Made by a program: the position numbers and the translations under genes. From Lachnospiraceae oral taxon 107 str. F0167 (lineage in GTDB: Bacteria > Bacillota > Clostridia > Lachnospirales > Lachnospiraceae), in assembly GCA_000209465.1 (NCBI GenBank), contig GL890583.1, positions 557,343 through 621,342 on the forward strand: DNA of 64,000 nucleotides. Reading direction: 5' to 3'. Positions 1 to 7,437 of the stretch are shown here, in pieces; positions within the stretch are counted from its first letter, which is position 1; every line of letters starts with the position of its first letter. The notes under the pieces were generated by a model. It did no database searches and was not told the DNA's origin. It worked only from the letters and a program-made list of their open reading frames with translations.

Positions 1-420
1 TGCATTTTGCACTAATGCATTGGGTATAGCTTTTTCTAAGGCTTTTAATTCTTCTTTTTGTTTTTTATCTTCAATCTTGGTGTAAAGTTCTTCTAATTTC
101 TCAGTATTGATGGTGTACCATTTGGTCTTATCCCTCGGATCTTTATTATAGTTTCCTACAAGCAGAAATCCTGCTTTTTCGAGCTTTGCAAAAGTTCTTT
201 TTACAGTATCAAGGCTCATATAGTCGAAGTCATTTTCTTGCCATGCTCTTATGGAGTTATATGTCCAGTATCTTCGGTCATAATAGTTATTGCCGGATTT
301 CTTATTAATTTCTATCCAGTAGTTTATCTGTTGCAAGATAAGAGCTTCATTTAAGCCTATTTCTCTTGCCAATGTCTTATTTGCAATGATAGGCTGTTCA
401 TCAAACAAATACATACTCAC
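1..420 (-). CDS. Replication-initiator-like winged-helix protein, 3' end missing
   Basis: The frame is open from a GTG at 420 to the window edge, giving 140 residues. It begins with SMYLFDEQPIIANKTLA and continues with EALILQQINYWIE and DRRYWTYNSI. This pattern is known to me from replisome-organiser or RepA-like winged-helix proteins carried by Firmicute integrative elements and plasmids, which bind DNA and start element replication. A GAGGAG ribosome site lies 8 bases before the GTG; an in-frame ATG at 414 is the alternative start. The C-terminal part, which often carries a DnaD-like domain, lies outside the window. Family assignment is from memory of the conserved N-terminus, so function is inferred. 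Confidence 0.6.
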   Translation of the reverse strand, partial: MSMYLFDEQPIIANKTLAREIGLNEALILQQINYWIEINKKSGNNYYDRRYWTYNSIRAWQENDFDYMSLDTVKRTFAKLEKAGFLLVGNYNKDPRDKTKWYTINTEKLEELYTKIEDKKQKEELKALEKAIPNALVQNA

Positions 421-457
421 AGTTTTATCTCCTCTCTTTATATTTGGGCAAAGAAAA

Positions 458-482
458 AGACGATAGATTTATTCCATCGTCT
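458..482 (-). terminator. Intrinsic terminator, GACGATAGA-type stem (copy 1)
   Basis: An AGACGATAGA / TCCATCGTCT stem (one mismatch) with a 5-nt loop is followed on the minus strand by TTTTTCTTT. It sits a few bases past the stop of the small membrane protein gene. The stem is nearly the same as at 2631 and 5440. Confidence 0.75.
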
Positions 483-489
483 GTCTTTC

Positions 490-765
490 CTATATCTCTT
501 TTAATATTTCAATAGCTACTTCAATATATGCCGTAACCCACATAGCAATCTTCGGAAGTCCGTAAGGACTTATTAGAAACGCTATTACAAAACCCTGAAT
601 AAAGGTTATGGTATCTTTTTGTATAAGTGCGGCCAGTGAGCCTAATACAATTAAAAAAGATATGACACCTAATATTATTGCACTTATATTAATTGTGAAT
701 TTTAGAAACGAAACTAATATTGAAAGTAGCAAAATAATAGGAAAAAGATAATCTTCAATACCCAT
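490..765 (-). CDS. Small CD1845-type membrane protein of an integrative element
   Basis: A 91-residue protein that is mostly hydrophobic, with about three membrane segments (roughly residues 7-25, 28-48 and 55-75). The stretch IAFLISPYGLPKIA resembles the conserved AFLISPxGLP signature of CD1845-family proteins found in Tn1549-like conjugative elements. Their biochemical role is not known. It lies 8 bases after the BRO/DinD-like gene, so the two are probably co-transcribed, and a hairpin terminator follows. The ribosome site is weak (GAGG far from the ATG). Assignment rests on the short motif and on context; a generic small membrane protein is the alternative. Confidence 0.6.
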   Translation of the reverse strand: MGIEDYLFPIILLLSILVSFLKFTINISAIILGVISFLIVLGSLAALIQKDTITFIQGFVIAFLISPYGLPKIAMWVTAYIEVAIEILKEI

Positions 766-773
766 CTCATGTC

Positions 774-1649
774 TTAATCCTCTTTGTCCTTATCTTCATC
801 TTTTTTATGTGATACTTCTTTTGAAACATCATCAATAAGTTTTGCGAAGTCAATAGCATTTTTAGGAGTTATAACAGGTTTACCTGTCTTTGCTTCAATT
901 GATTTTCTTGCATCTCCTGCAATACTTCCTCCTTCTCTTGCAACTTTTTTGTTTTCTTCAAGTCCCTTTGGATTTGTGGAATTGGCAATATCTTTAGTTG
1001 CCGTTTCTGCAAGCATATTTAATATAAGCTCCGTTGTAGACATATTGTCTCTTAAATTTTGATTTTTAAGTCCTTTGTAGTCTTTATACTGCCTTGTCGT
1101 CATATCTGACCACGCTTTTGTAATTTCATTTGTAAGAATGGCAAAATCCTTGCCTTCTTTTACTCCATGGTCTTGCCAAGAGTCTGTCAGCTCTTTTCTT
1201 ACTTGTATAGCTTGCAATCTTTGGTTAATCCACTCTCTCATATAGCCTTTTTTCAAATATGTCTCCAAAGCTCTGTCGATTGTAAGTTCAGGATCGATTA
1301 TTTCATCAATTCTTTCCTTACCGACTTCAGCCAACCACATCTTAAAAGGCTCAGCCTTTGGGGAAGGGATAGATTGAATAATACGGAAAATACCTTGTAT
1401 ATCAGCAGCATCCGTATTGTATTTTTTCCCATCTGAAGATTCCATTTTCAGTTGTCGACAAAATGTCGACAGCTCACTTTTTTCTTCTTCGCTCATTCTC
1501 TTCTTAACACGATACCAATAATCCCTTGGATTTTTACTGTCAGTTAATACACCTACAACATCTACTACAGAAAAGTACCATTCTTCTTTTTCGTTATCCC
1601 ACAAAGACCTTATTTGATTTCCCTCAAATAATTTAATTTCATTATCCAA
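774..1649 (-). CDS. BRO-N / DinD-like protein
   Basis: A 291-residue protein. Residues 1-120 (IKLFEGNQIRSLWDNEKEEW and SVVDVVGVLTDSKNPRDYW) match the BRO-N domain of prophage antirepressors. The C-terminal half (TKAWSDMTTRQYKDYKGL, DNMSTTELILNMLAETAT) recalls E. coli DinD/DarA. Such proteins are found beside hsdM genes and on mobile elements; their activity is poorly defined, with DinD linked to the DNA-damage response. The start is TTG, chosen because AGGAGG lies 7 bases upstream and the reading fits the BRO-N start. The tail is charged and lysine/aspartate-rich. It lies 3' of an interrupted hsdM and is probably in one operon with the small membrane protein downstream. Confidence 0.75.
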   Translation of the reverse strand: MDNEIKLFEGNQIRSLWDNEKEEWYFSVVDVVGVLTDSKNPRDYWYRVKKRMSEEEKSELSTFCRQLKMESSDGKKYNTDAADIQGIFRIIQSIPSPKAEPFKMWLAEVGKERIDEIIDPELTIDRALETYLKKGYMREWINQRLQAIQVRKELTDSWQDHGVKEGKDFAILTNEITKAWSDMTTRQYKDYKGLKNQNLRDNMSTTELILNMLAETATKDIANSTNPKGLEENKKVAREGGSIAGDARKSIEAKTGKPVITPKNAIDFAKLIDDVSKEVSHKKDEDKDKED

Positions 1650-1668
1650 GATACTTCCTCCTTTATGC

Positions 1669-1722
1669 CGGTGTACTGTTTACAACAACTATTTTCAGAT
1701 AGTCACTCTAAACAATACACCG
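1669..1722. repeat. Nested inverted repeat between hsdM fragment and BRO gene
   Basis: A 14-base arm (1669-1682, CGGTGTACTGTTTA) pairs with 1709-1722 (TAAACAATACACCG), one mismatch. Inside it, ACTAT (1688-1692) pairs with ATAGT (1699-1703) around a 6-base loop. No T-run follows, so it is not a clear terminator. It lies at the tail of the broken hsdM frame and could be an element end, a recombinase or relaxase site, or a regulator target for the TTG-started gene downstream. Confidence 0.6.
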
Positions 1723-2483
1723 ACTTTTAATTTTAAAGATTTAAACTTTGGTAGAAGTCTTAAAACCCTTATATTTATTGTACTATTTGCCACTGTCATT
1801 ATTATGACACGAAACCCCGAGGTCGGATCATATATTTTGATTGTATCACGCCTATTTAAAAACTCGGCAATAATTTCCGACATCAAAAGAGACACCTCAT
1901 GCGGTGTATAAAACTCTCCTGCCTTTTTCCCTGCATTTGAAGCAAACCTCTCAATCAAGTACTCATAGATAAATCCCAAAACATCATAATCATGTCTACT
2001 ATTCATCGGGATTACATTGATAAGCTGTATAAGGTCACTTACCGCCTTTGTCTGCGACTTAGTATCCGCACCAAGCTTTGAAAGTCCGACTTCAAGAGTT
2101 GTAAATATTCCGTTAAACAACTTTTTATGTGATGGTGATATATTTCGGCTAAATGATGACAATCCTGTACGAACATTATCAACGGTAAAATCCGCACCCA
2201 TATTTATCCATGTTGAAAAAAGATCTTTATATGCTATAAAATACCCTAAATCCTGCTGTAGACTTGACCTGCTTGAATAACTGTCATCCGCTTCTTCATT
2301 GACATACTCCTTTATATTATCTGCATCATAGCCTCTATTATACAAGTCCTGCTCTTCCTTGTCAGAAAGATATTTATAAAAAATAAAGCCTAAAATATAA
2401 TCCTTATATTCATTGGCCTCAATCTTTGATCTCATTTGATTTGCAGACTCCCAAATCTTCGCTGCAAGCTGTTGTTTGTTCAT
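1695..2483 (-). pseudogene. hsdM: Type I restriction methylase subunit HsdM, interrupted
   Basis: About 223 N-terminal residues of HsdM are intact: the HsdM_N helical domain (starting MNKQQLAAKIWESANQMR, then EYKDYILGFIFYKYLSDKEE) and the beginning of the methylase domain (AGEFYTPHEVSLLMSEI, KIYDPTSG). In whole HsdM the last motif reads DPTSGSGSLL; here it changes after GGG near 1815 to unrelated sequence that ends at a stop at 1695. Full HsdM is about 500 residues or more, so motif IV (NPPY/F) is missing and the protein cannot methylate. The start at 2483 is chosen for the family N-terminus and a GGGGAAGG ribosome site; an upstream in-frame extension to 2585 is not used. No hsdS or hsdR is visible. 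The break looks like insertion of a mobile element. Confidence 0.85.
1794..1817. other. Putative integration junction inside hsdM
   Basis: The hsdM reading breaks directly after the codons for DPTSG (GGG at 1815-1817). On the foreign side, within 6 bases, lies a short inverted repeat: TGTCAT (1794-1799), a 4-base spacer, then ATGACA (1804-1809). A conserved target codon run joined to a small dyad is what an att junction of a site-specific recombinase looks like. No recombinase gene is visible in the window, so this is inference. Confidence 0.45.
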
Positions 2484-2630
2484 TTTCCTTCCCCTTTTTA
2501 TCCATTTATAAGCACTATAACTTTTATCTATCGTAAGCCTAAGATACATTATATAATGCTTACAATAATATGGCAATTTATACACATATAAAAATATAAT
2601 ATTAAGCTTCTAAGCCTAAACAAATTAAAA

Positions 2631-2655
2631 GACGATAGATTTAAATTCTATCGCC
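2631..2655 (-). terminator. Intrinsic terminator, GACGATAGA-type stem (copy 2)
   Basis: The stem GACGATAGA (2631-2639) pairs with TCTATCGCC (2647-2655), one mismatch, extended by A/T pairs; the minus strand then reads TTTTAATTT. It follows the frameshifted gene that ends at 2703 and separates it from hsdM. Confidence 0.8.
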
Positions 2656-2702
2656 TTTAATGACTACATTATAGATTTTTCTAACATTACAATACTCGAT
2701 AT

Positions 2703-3151
2703 TTACTCAACATTTCTTAAAATGTCACCGTACAGCCATGCTACACCATGTAGAATACCACCAACTGAAATATTCTCATTCGATATAAAAAATACAGTAA
2801 TATTCATTTCTAGTGTTTCAACAGTTACACAGTAATTTGGTTCATCCGGTGAAGCTACCGGATTTCTATCTACATCAATAATTTTACCGGTAAAAATGAT
2901 ATGTGGACTCTCTTTAAAATCTCTTTCTTCATCTAATGGAAATGTCCCTATAGGAATCATAGATATAGGTTCAAACTTCGTGTCGGCTTTAGCAAATGAC
3001 TCTTCATCCGCGTAATATTTTATCTCACTTCTGTCTTATATTCAACCGGATCTTTTACAAAATACTCTACAGCAGCATGCTCGGGATAGATCCCAATTTG
3101 ATTTTCACCATTCTTTGAAGATAGTATTCCTTTTACATTTATAAAATGCAC
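2703..3151 (-). pseudogene. Unrecognised gene broken by one frameshift
   Basis: From a GTG at 3151 the frame gives about 43 residues (VHFINVKGILSSKNGENQIG, ending YKTEVR) and stops at 3020. The other frame picks up at about 3026 with EIKYYADEESFAKADTKFEP and runs without a stop through MIPIGTFPLDEE to 2703. The two parts join smoothly if one base has been lost near 3024-3028, giving a protein of about 149 residues. The C-terminal 85 residues alone could be made from an ATG at 2960. I do not recognise the family; the protein looks soluble, acidic and beta-rich. Either a real frameshift mutation or a sequence error would explain it. Confidence 0.55.
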
Positions 3152-3169
3152 TTTACTATCCTATTCCAA

Positions 3170-3712
3170 TTATTTTGATTTACATTTTTTCTGATGAGCT
3201 TTTAATTTTTTTATTGCCCAATCATAATGGCTTGCGGTTGCACTTACAAAATAAGAACCAAGTGTACTTCCTCCAACCCATTTATATACACCTTTTGAAA
3301 AGAGTTCTTCGTTTGTAAAGGTTTCAGCCAACTGTAAAACATCGCTATGGGATTTATGAAACATTTTAGTTGCTTCTTCAAGAGAAGTCTTTTGATGTTT
3401 TTTCCAAAATTCCACATTCATATCCCCGTAGGTCTTCCAATTATAAGGATATGGTAAAAACGGTTTCTCTTCGCCCTTTTGGTTGGAATGTACCCAATTC
3501 AAAACAAGCTGATGCCATTCATAGAGATGGATTAAAACATCTCTTAGATTCTTATCTCTTTTCCAATGGGCTTCTTTTTTCTTTTCATCTTTTGAAAAGT
3601 CAAACGGTGTATTTAACTCTTCCTCAGTTATTTTTGAGATAAATTCATTTAACTTTTCATAGTTTTCTTTGGCTGCAGCCATTAAATCATTTTTTGTCAT
3701 TGGTCTTGGCAT
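3170..3712 (-). CDS. ClbS/DfsB family four-helix-bundle protein
   Basis: 180 residues, the usual length of the ClbS/DfsB (DUF1706) family. It opens MPRPMTKNDLMAAAKENYEK and carries the typical HWKRDKNLRDVLIHLYEWHQ and NVEFWKKHQKTSLEEA stretches, with NWKTYGDMN between them. The family is a DinB-like four-helix bundle; ClbS itself is the self-protection protein of colibactin producers and hydrolyses the toxin's cyclopropane. No colibactin-like cluster is present here, so only a general protective or small-molecule-handling role can be inferred. Start is ATG with a near AGGAGG site. The gene lies just 3' of the decayed GyrI-like gene on the same strand. Confidence 0.88.
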   Translation of the reverse strand: MPRPMTKNDLMAAAKENYEKLNEFISKITEEELNTPFDFSKDEKKKEAHWKRDKNLRDVLIHLYEWHQLVLNWVHSNQKGEEKPFLPYPYNWKTYGDMNVEFWKKHQKTSLEEATKMFHKSHSDVLQLAETFTNEELFSKGVYKWVGGSTLGSYFVSATASHYDWAIKKLKAHQKKCKSK

Positions 3713-3724
3713 AACAAATTCCTC

Positions 3725-4330
3725 CTATTTCAATGAATATCTTAATATGGTTTTTTGTTTTTCTTCTGATGTCCTGTTTTTATTACTTAAAAATATTTCT
3801 TTATAAAAATCACCTATTCTTGTAAGATTGAGTTTTCCGGCGAATTCACTCATCAGTTCAAATGATTTCGGCTCATCATCATAACTTCCAGTATGTAAAA
3901 TCTGAATAGATTTTCCCTCTTCTATTTCTCTAAAACTTATCTCATCATACAATGCATTAGGCTTTTTCTTTTTATATTCTCAAGTGCCTCTGTGAACATC
4001 TCTTGTGTAATAACATCAGGTTGTTTAAACATCACTGTGTATTCCGGTTTGTTTTTATCAAGCTCTTCTCCATTTACTTTTTTCCAAAAGCCCTCTAATG
4101 GATATACCGTAAAATCTGTAATCTCGTTATCCATTTTATTTTCATTGCATTTTTAAACAACATTTTAATTTCATAGGTAAGAGAATATAATGCGGCTATT
4201 CTATCTGAAAAATCTACTACATTCGGTTTTTTTTACCTTTTAGGAAAATAAATTTTTGCTTTAGCACTTCTACAATTATAGGTTTTTGCTTTACACAATA
4301 AAGATTTTTTTCTTGTTTTCTCCATTAATA
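3725..4330 (-). pseudogene. GyrI-like small-molecule-binding protein, several frameshifts
   Basis: Three reading frames, read in order on the minus strand, spell one GyrI-like protein. They are VKQKPIIVEVLKQKFIFLKG (about 4294-4227), then PNVVDFSDRIAALYSLTYEI (about 4226-4140), then FTVYPLEGFWKK and YTVMFKQPDVITQEMFTEAL (4134-3960), then YDEISFREIEEGKSIQILHT and GSYDDEPKSF (3952-3725). The family motifs KPxIVEVP, VYPLEGxW, QPDxVT and HxGSYDDEP are all recognisable and in order. Frame changes fall at an A8 run near 4230, an A-rich stretch near 4137 and an A5 run near 3960. GyrI-like domains bind drugs or other small molecules and often neighbour a WYL or AraC regulator, as here. Either decayed or misread at homopolymers. 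Confidence 0.8.
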
Positions 4331-4399
4331 TTTTATTATCGAGTCCTCCCTTTACATTTAATTAATTTTATTATACAGGAGAATACTTGACACCATTTG

Positions 4400-5299
4400 T
4401 CAATTTATATATTTTTTTGCCATTTTATCTATCATTTCTTTAATATTCATTCGTATATCTTTCGGCTCTAATACTTCTGCCCCGTCTCCAAAAGAAAAAA
4501 TATAATTATATAGGCTATAATCATTTGGAATTTCTATTTCGGAATATAAATTTCCTTCATGATCTTCTGTGATTTGTCCGCTTAACTCATCATATACCCT
4601 GAAAGCAACCTTACGGTCAAACTTAACTTTTATATGCACTGTATTCTCATGTTGCATTTCTTTTTTTAGTATTACATCTTCAAAGCTGTCATCAAACTTT
4701 TCGGTATATATTTCCAATTTTTTTATCCTCGATAATTTAAAATATCTAAAATCATTTCTGAGCAAACAGAAAGCATATAGATACCAATCCTGACTCTTAA
4801 AAAATAATCTCACAGGTTTAACACTTCTGTTGGTTTCTTTTTCATTGCTGCTAAAGTATGTGAATGAAACCATGTTTTTACTTAAAATTGCAGATTTGAT
4901 ACCGTTAAAAGTTTTTTCATGCAACTTATTATTTTGCCAATTATTAAAATCAACTTCTATCCAGTTGGTGTTTTTCATCTTAAAAAGTGCGGAAAGTTTT
5001 GTAAGAAGCTCATTCTCATGTTGTATTGCGGTATTATCCAGTCCCTGAAGAGCTGACATAATTTGCTGTTTTTCGCTTTTAGAAAGAAGTGATTTACTAA
5101 GAACAAAATCTTTGTCAATTTCTATCCCACCGCCCTTTCCCTGCAACGCATAGATGGGAATACCGGCACTGCCGATGGAGTCAATATCTCTATAAATTGT
5201 TCTGATCGATACTTCAAATTTATCTGCAAGCTCACTTGCTGTAACTTTTCCTTTTTCTAAAACATAATATAGTATCCTAAATAGTCTATTATCTTTCAT
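4400..5299 (-). CDS. HTH-WYL transcriptional regulator (YafY/YobV type)
   Basis: 299 residues, normal for the class. Residues 1-60 form a DeoR-like HTH_11 domain (RLFRILYYVLEKGKVTASEL, then KFEVSIRTIYRDIDSI, ending GIPIYALQGKGGG). The middle holds a WYL domain (FTYFSSNEKETNRSVKPVRL, SQDWYLYAFCLLRNDFRYFK) and the C-terminus a WCX-like domain. WYL domains sense ligands, often nucleic acid or nucleotide signals. The gene is followed on the same strand by the broken GyrI-like gene, its probable original target. ATG start with an AGGAGAT site. Confidence 0.9.
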   Translation of the reverse strand: MKDNRLFRILYYVLEKGKVTASELADKFEVSIRTIYRDIDSIGSAGIPIYALQGKGGGIEIDKDFVLSKSLLSKSEKQQIMSALQGLDNTAIQHENELLTKLSALFKMKNTNWIEVDFNNWQNNKLHEKTFNGIKSAILSKNMVSFTYFSSNEKETNRSVKPVRLFFKSQDWYLYAFCLLRNDFRYFKLSRIKKLEIYTEKFDDSFEDVILKKEMQHENTVHIKVKFDRKVAFRVYDELSGQITEDHEGNLYSEIEIPNDYSLYNYIFSFGDGAEVLEPKDIRMNIKEMIDKMAKKYIN

Positions 5300-5439
5300 C
5301 GCCTTAATCTCCTACAGTTATTATACCACAATAACTTGCCTTCAGTTGTCATATTATGTTTTTTAAATTATGACAGCACTACTTATCTCTCTTATTCCAA
5401 TTCTCACAAAGCCCTCTCATGTAATTTTTTCTAATAAAA

Positions 5440-5467
5440 GACGATAGATGTTTTAATTTCTATCGCC
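5440..5467 (-). terminator. Intrinsic terminator, GACGATAGA-type stem (copy 3)
   Basis: GACGATAGA (5440-5448) pairs with TCTATCGCC (5459-5467), with TTTTATTAG following on the minus strand. It follows the deaminase gene that ends at 5516. Same stem as at 458 and 2631. Confidence 0.75.
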
Positions 5468-5515
5468 TTATATCTTCAGTATTTAGTTTTGTTCAGATAA
5501 GCAAAACTGGAGCTA

Positions 5516-5950
5516 TTAAAGTTCCTTTGCTTTTGCGTAGCGTTCTTTTCCCCACCAATTAGGCATTAATTCCTTCAAGGTTATTGTTTCTCTCTTTTCA
5601 TAATCTATCATGATTTCCATATCTTCATTTTCTTCGTTGAACTGATAAAGAAATTCTCTGCATGCTCCACAAGGCATTCCGCTTCCACCTCCATTAGGAG
5701 CCGAATCACGAAATGCTATCAGCCGTTTAATCTTTGTCTGAGAGCTATTTACATACATATTAAGAGCTGCCACCCTTTCTGCACATAGATTCAGTACTCC
5801 GCTACAACTCTCAATGCAAAAACCAACAAAGATTTCTCCATTCTCTGCTTCCAAAGCACATACCACATGGTGAGCATATACAAAGGGAGAAGTATCTTCC
5901 GGATGATACTGCTCCTTTGCTCTTTCATGCATTTTTTCCCAAATATCCAC
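5516..5950 (-). CDS. Cytidine deaminase-family protein, blasticidin-S-deaminase-like
   Basis: About 144 residues with the zinc-dependent deaminase signature: CAE at residues 56-58 (LNLCAERVAAL) and the pair of cysteines in GMPCGACREF (94 and 97). The shape PNGGGSGMPCGACREFLYQF and the tail ITLKELMPNWWGKERY resemble the blasticidin-S-deaminase branch more than housekeeping Cdd, a second copy of which lies at 33931. The substrate may be a nucleoside antibiotic or a modified cytidine; this is not proven. GTG at 5950 is chosen because GGAGG sits 7 bases upstream; a TTG at 5953 is too close. Its own terminator follows. Confidence 0.8.
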   Translation of the reverse strand: MDIWEKMHERAKEQYHPEDTSPFVYAHHVVCALEAENGEIFVGFCIESCSGVLNLCAERVAALNMYVNSSQTKIKRLIAFRDSAPNGGGSGMPCGACREFLYQFNEENEDMEIMIDYEKRETITLKELMPNWWGKERYAKAKEL

Positions 5951-6010
5951 CAAAACACCTCCAATAACAACAGAATTTATAGATTTAATATAATCGAATT
6001 TTTTGTAAAT

Positions 6011-6151
6011 TTATTTAGATAATCCTCTGTATAAGCTCTCATATTGAGGGCCGGTCCATTGCTCCTGAAACTCTGAGCCCAGTTTATTGGACCAATGACA
6101 TAAAAGTTCAATATTGTCTTTATTGATATCTTCCTCAAATTTAATACCCAT
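6011..6151 (-). pseudogene. N-terminal stub of a GNAT-like acetyltransferase
   Basis: A 46-residue reading frame with a good AAGGAG site 7 bases before its ATG. The text ELLCHWSNKLGSEFQEQWTG matches the opening of a GNAT acetyltransferase type I remember, which normally runs to about 150 residues and contains the acetyl-CoA loop. Here it stops after 46 residues, with no acetyl-CoA motif following. Probably a truncated remnant; a genuine small protein cannot be excluded. It lies between the ketopantoate-reductase-like gene and the deaminase, on the same strand. Confidence 0.5.
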
Positions 6152-6238
6152 CTTCAATCTCCTTAACTTTTAATTTTTTCTCTAAATATTTTATGGCATT
6201 ATACCATTTTTTAGGTGTTTTTTCTACTGTAAGATAAA

Positions 6239-7111
6239 TCATCTCAACATATACCCATAAAACTCCCTGTGCAGCCTTATCATCTCATCCCTTGCCTTCA
6301 TTGAATGACGGTACATAAATTTATCGCCGAAACTGCTTTTAAATAAAAAACTTATCGCAAAAGTCAATATCTTGACAGGTACTGCTATAAAGACATTAAG
6401 TTTCCAAGGTGAAATCTCTCCCAAATCTTTTTTCAAAAAGATAAAATTCCTTTTTAATCTTTTTGCTGTTCTTTCCACTATATCTTTTTCAAGTCCTACA
6501 TTTTTTGCACATCTTGCTTCATAATATGCATCTGCAATAGGTATTACCATTGCTAAATGACAAAGTTGCCATTTATGCATATCTCTTATTTCCTGATAGG
6601 GAATTTTTGATTTTTTTAATATTTGAGCAAGATATTTGCTTCTTTTGGTCTTTACACCTGTGATTTCTCCAAATGTTGTCGGCTGTATAAATCTTGGAGT
6701 AAGTGAAGCATCCAGTATATCATCTGTGATACTTCCACCTGCTCCCGGAAATGCCGGAAGTATCCTGCCCTTGCCTGCTATTTTCTCAAGTTCTTTATAT
6801 TCAAAAAGGTTGTTCACCATAGTTACTATGCATTTACTTTTATTAGTTCTTAGTTCCGTCAATGCTTCTTTTAGCTGATCGTTTCTGACTGTCAGGAAAA
6901 TAAAATCATAAATATCAGTGTCTGAAAGCTTTGAACATAGCTTAACTCTCGCCTTTTTGATATTTCTATTTTCTAAATATAACATCCCCTTTTCTCTTAG
7001 CTTTTCCAATCTGTAACCTCTTGCATAGATGCTGACATCATAACCTGCATTGGCAAAAAGTATTGCATATAATGAACCTATTACACCGGCCCCATACATT
7101 AATATTCTCAT
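6239..7111 (-). CDS. Ketopantoate reductase (ApbA/PanE) family oxidoreductase
   Basis: 290 residues from the ATG at 7111. The protein opens MRILMYGAGVIGSLYAILFA, a Rossmann GxGxxG nucleotide site, and continues with DFIFLTVRNDQLKEAL and TMVNNLFEY, typical of the NADPH-binding half of PanE-like enzymes. The C-terminal helical half is present but diverged, and no other pantothenate genes are near, so a role in pantoate synthesis is doubtful; many such paralogues act on other 2-oxo acids. The start at 7111 follows the family alignment although its GAGAGG site is 13 bases away; upstream in-frame ATGs reach 7177. The 326 bases upstream (7112-7437) hold the pflA terminator and no gene. Confidence 0.8.
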   Translation of the reverse strand: MRILMYGAGVIGSLYAILFANAGYDVSIYARGYRLEKLREKGMLYLENRNIKKARVKLCSKLSDTDIYDFIFLTVRNDQLKEALTELRTNKSKCIVTMVNNLFEYKELEKIAGKGRILPAFPGAGGSITDDILDASLTPRFIQPTTFGEITGVKTKRSKYLAQILKKSKIPYQEIRDMHKWQLCHLAMVIPIADAYYEARCAKNVGLEKDIVERTAKRLKRNFIFLKKDLGEISPWKLNVFIAVPVKILTFAISFLFKSSFGDKFMYRHSMKARDEMIRLHREFYGYMLR

Positions 7112-7392
7112 ATTGCTTTGATGTCCTCTCCTCCATAAAATATCTGATTCATATACCATATAATTACTATTATTCATCGCTCTTTAATTTAAAAATATTT
7201 TACCACTAATCTTGCTTGAATAAAATCTAATAAATGGTAAACCAGTGTTTTTATAAAGCTTGGACTTTTCAAATGTGATAAGTCGGATATTATTAAAAAA
7301 TACTGCTATATACTTTGCCTGTATCTGTTTACCCTAAACAGTATATAAATATACTTCAAATTGAAATTAACAACATATTTTAATCCCCAAAA

Positions 7393-7416
7393 AAGCCCTG
7401 CTTTTACACAAGGCTT
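7393..7416 (-). terminator. Intrinsic terminator after pflA
   Basis: An 8-bp stem, AAGCCCTG (7393-7400) with CAAGGCTT (7409-7416), one G-T pair, 8-base loop. TTTTTT follows on the minus strand and a T-rich stretch also on the plus strand. Confidence 0.85.
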
Positions 7417-7437
7417 CTTTTTTACTTTATATTTATA

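Noticed and set aside
3170-3712. ClbS-family gene as a sign of a colibactin-type cluster
   Set aside because: No polyketide or peptide synthetase gene is near; the family is widespread in Firmicutes.
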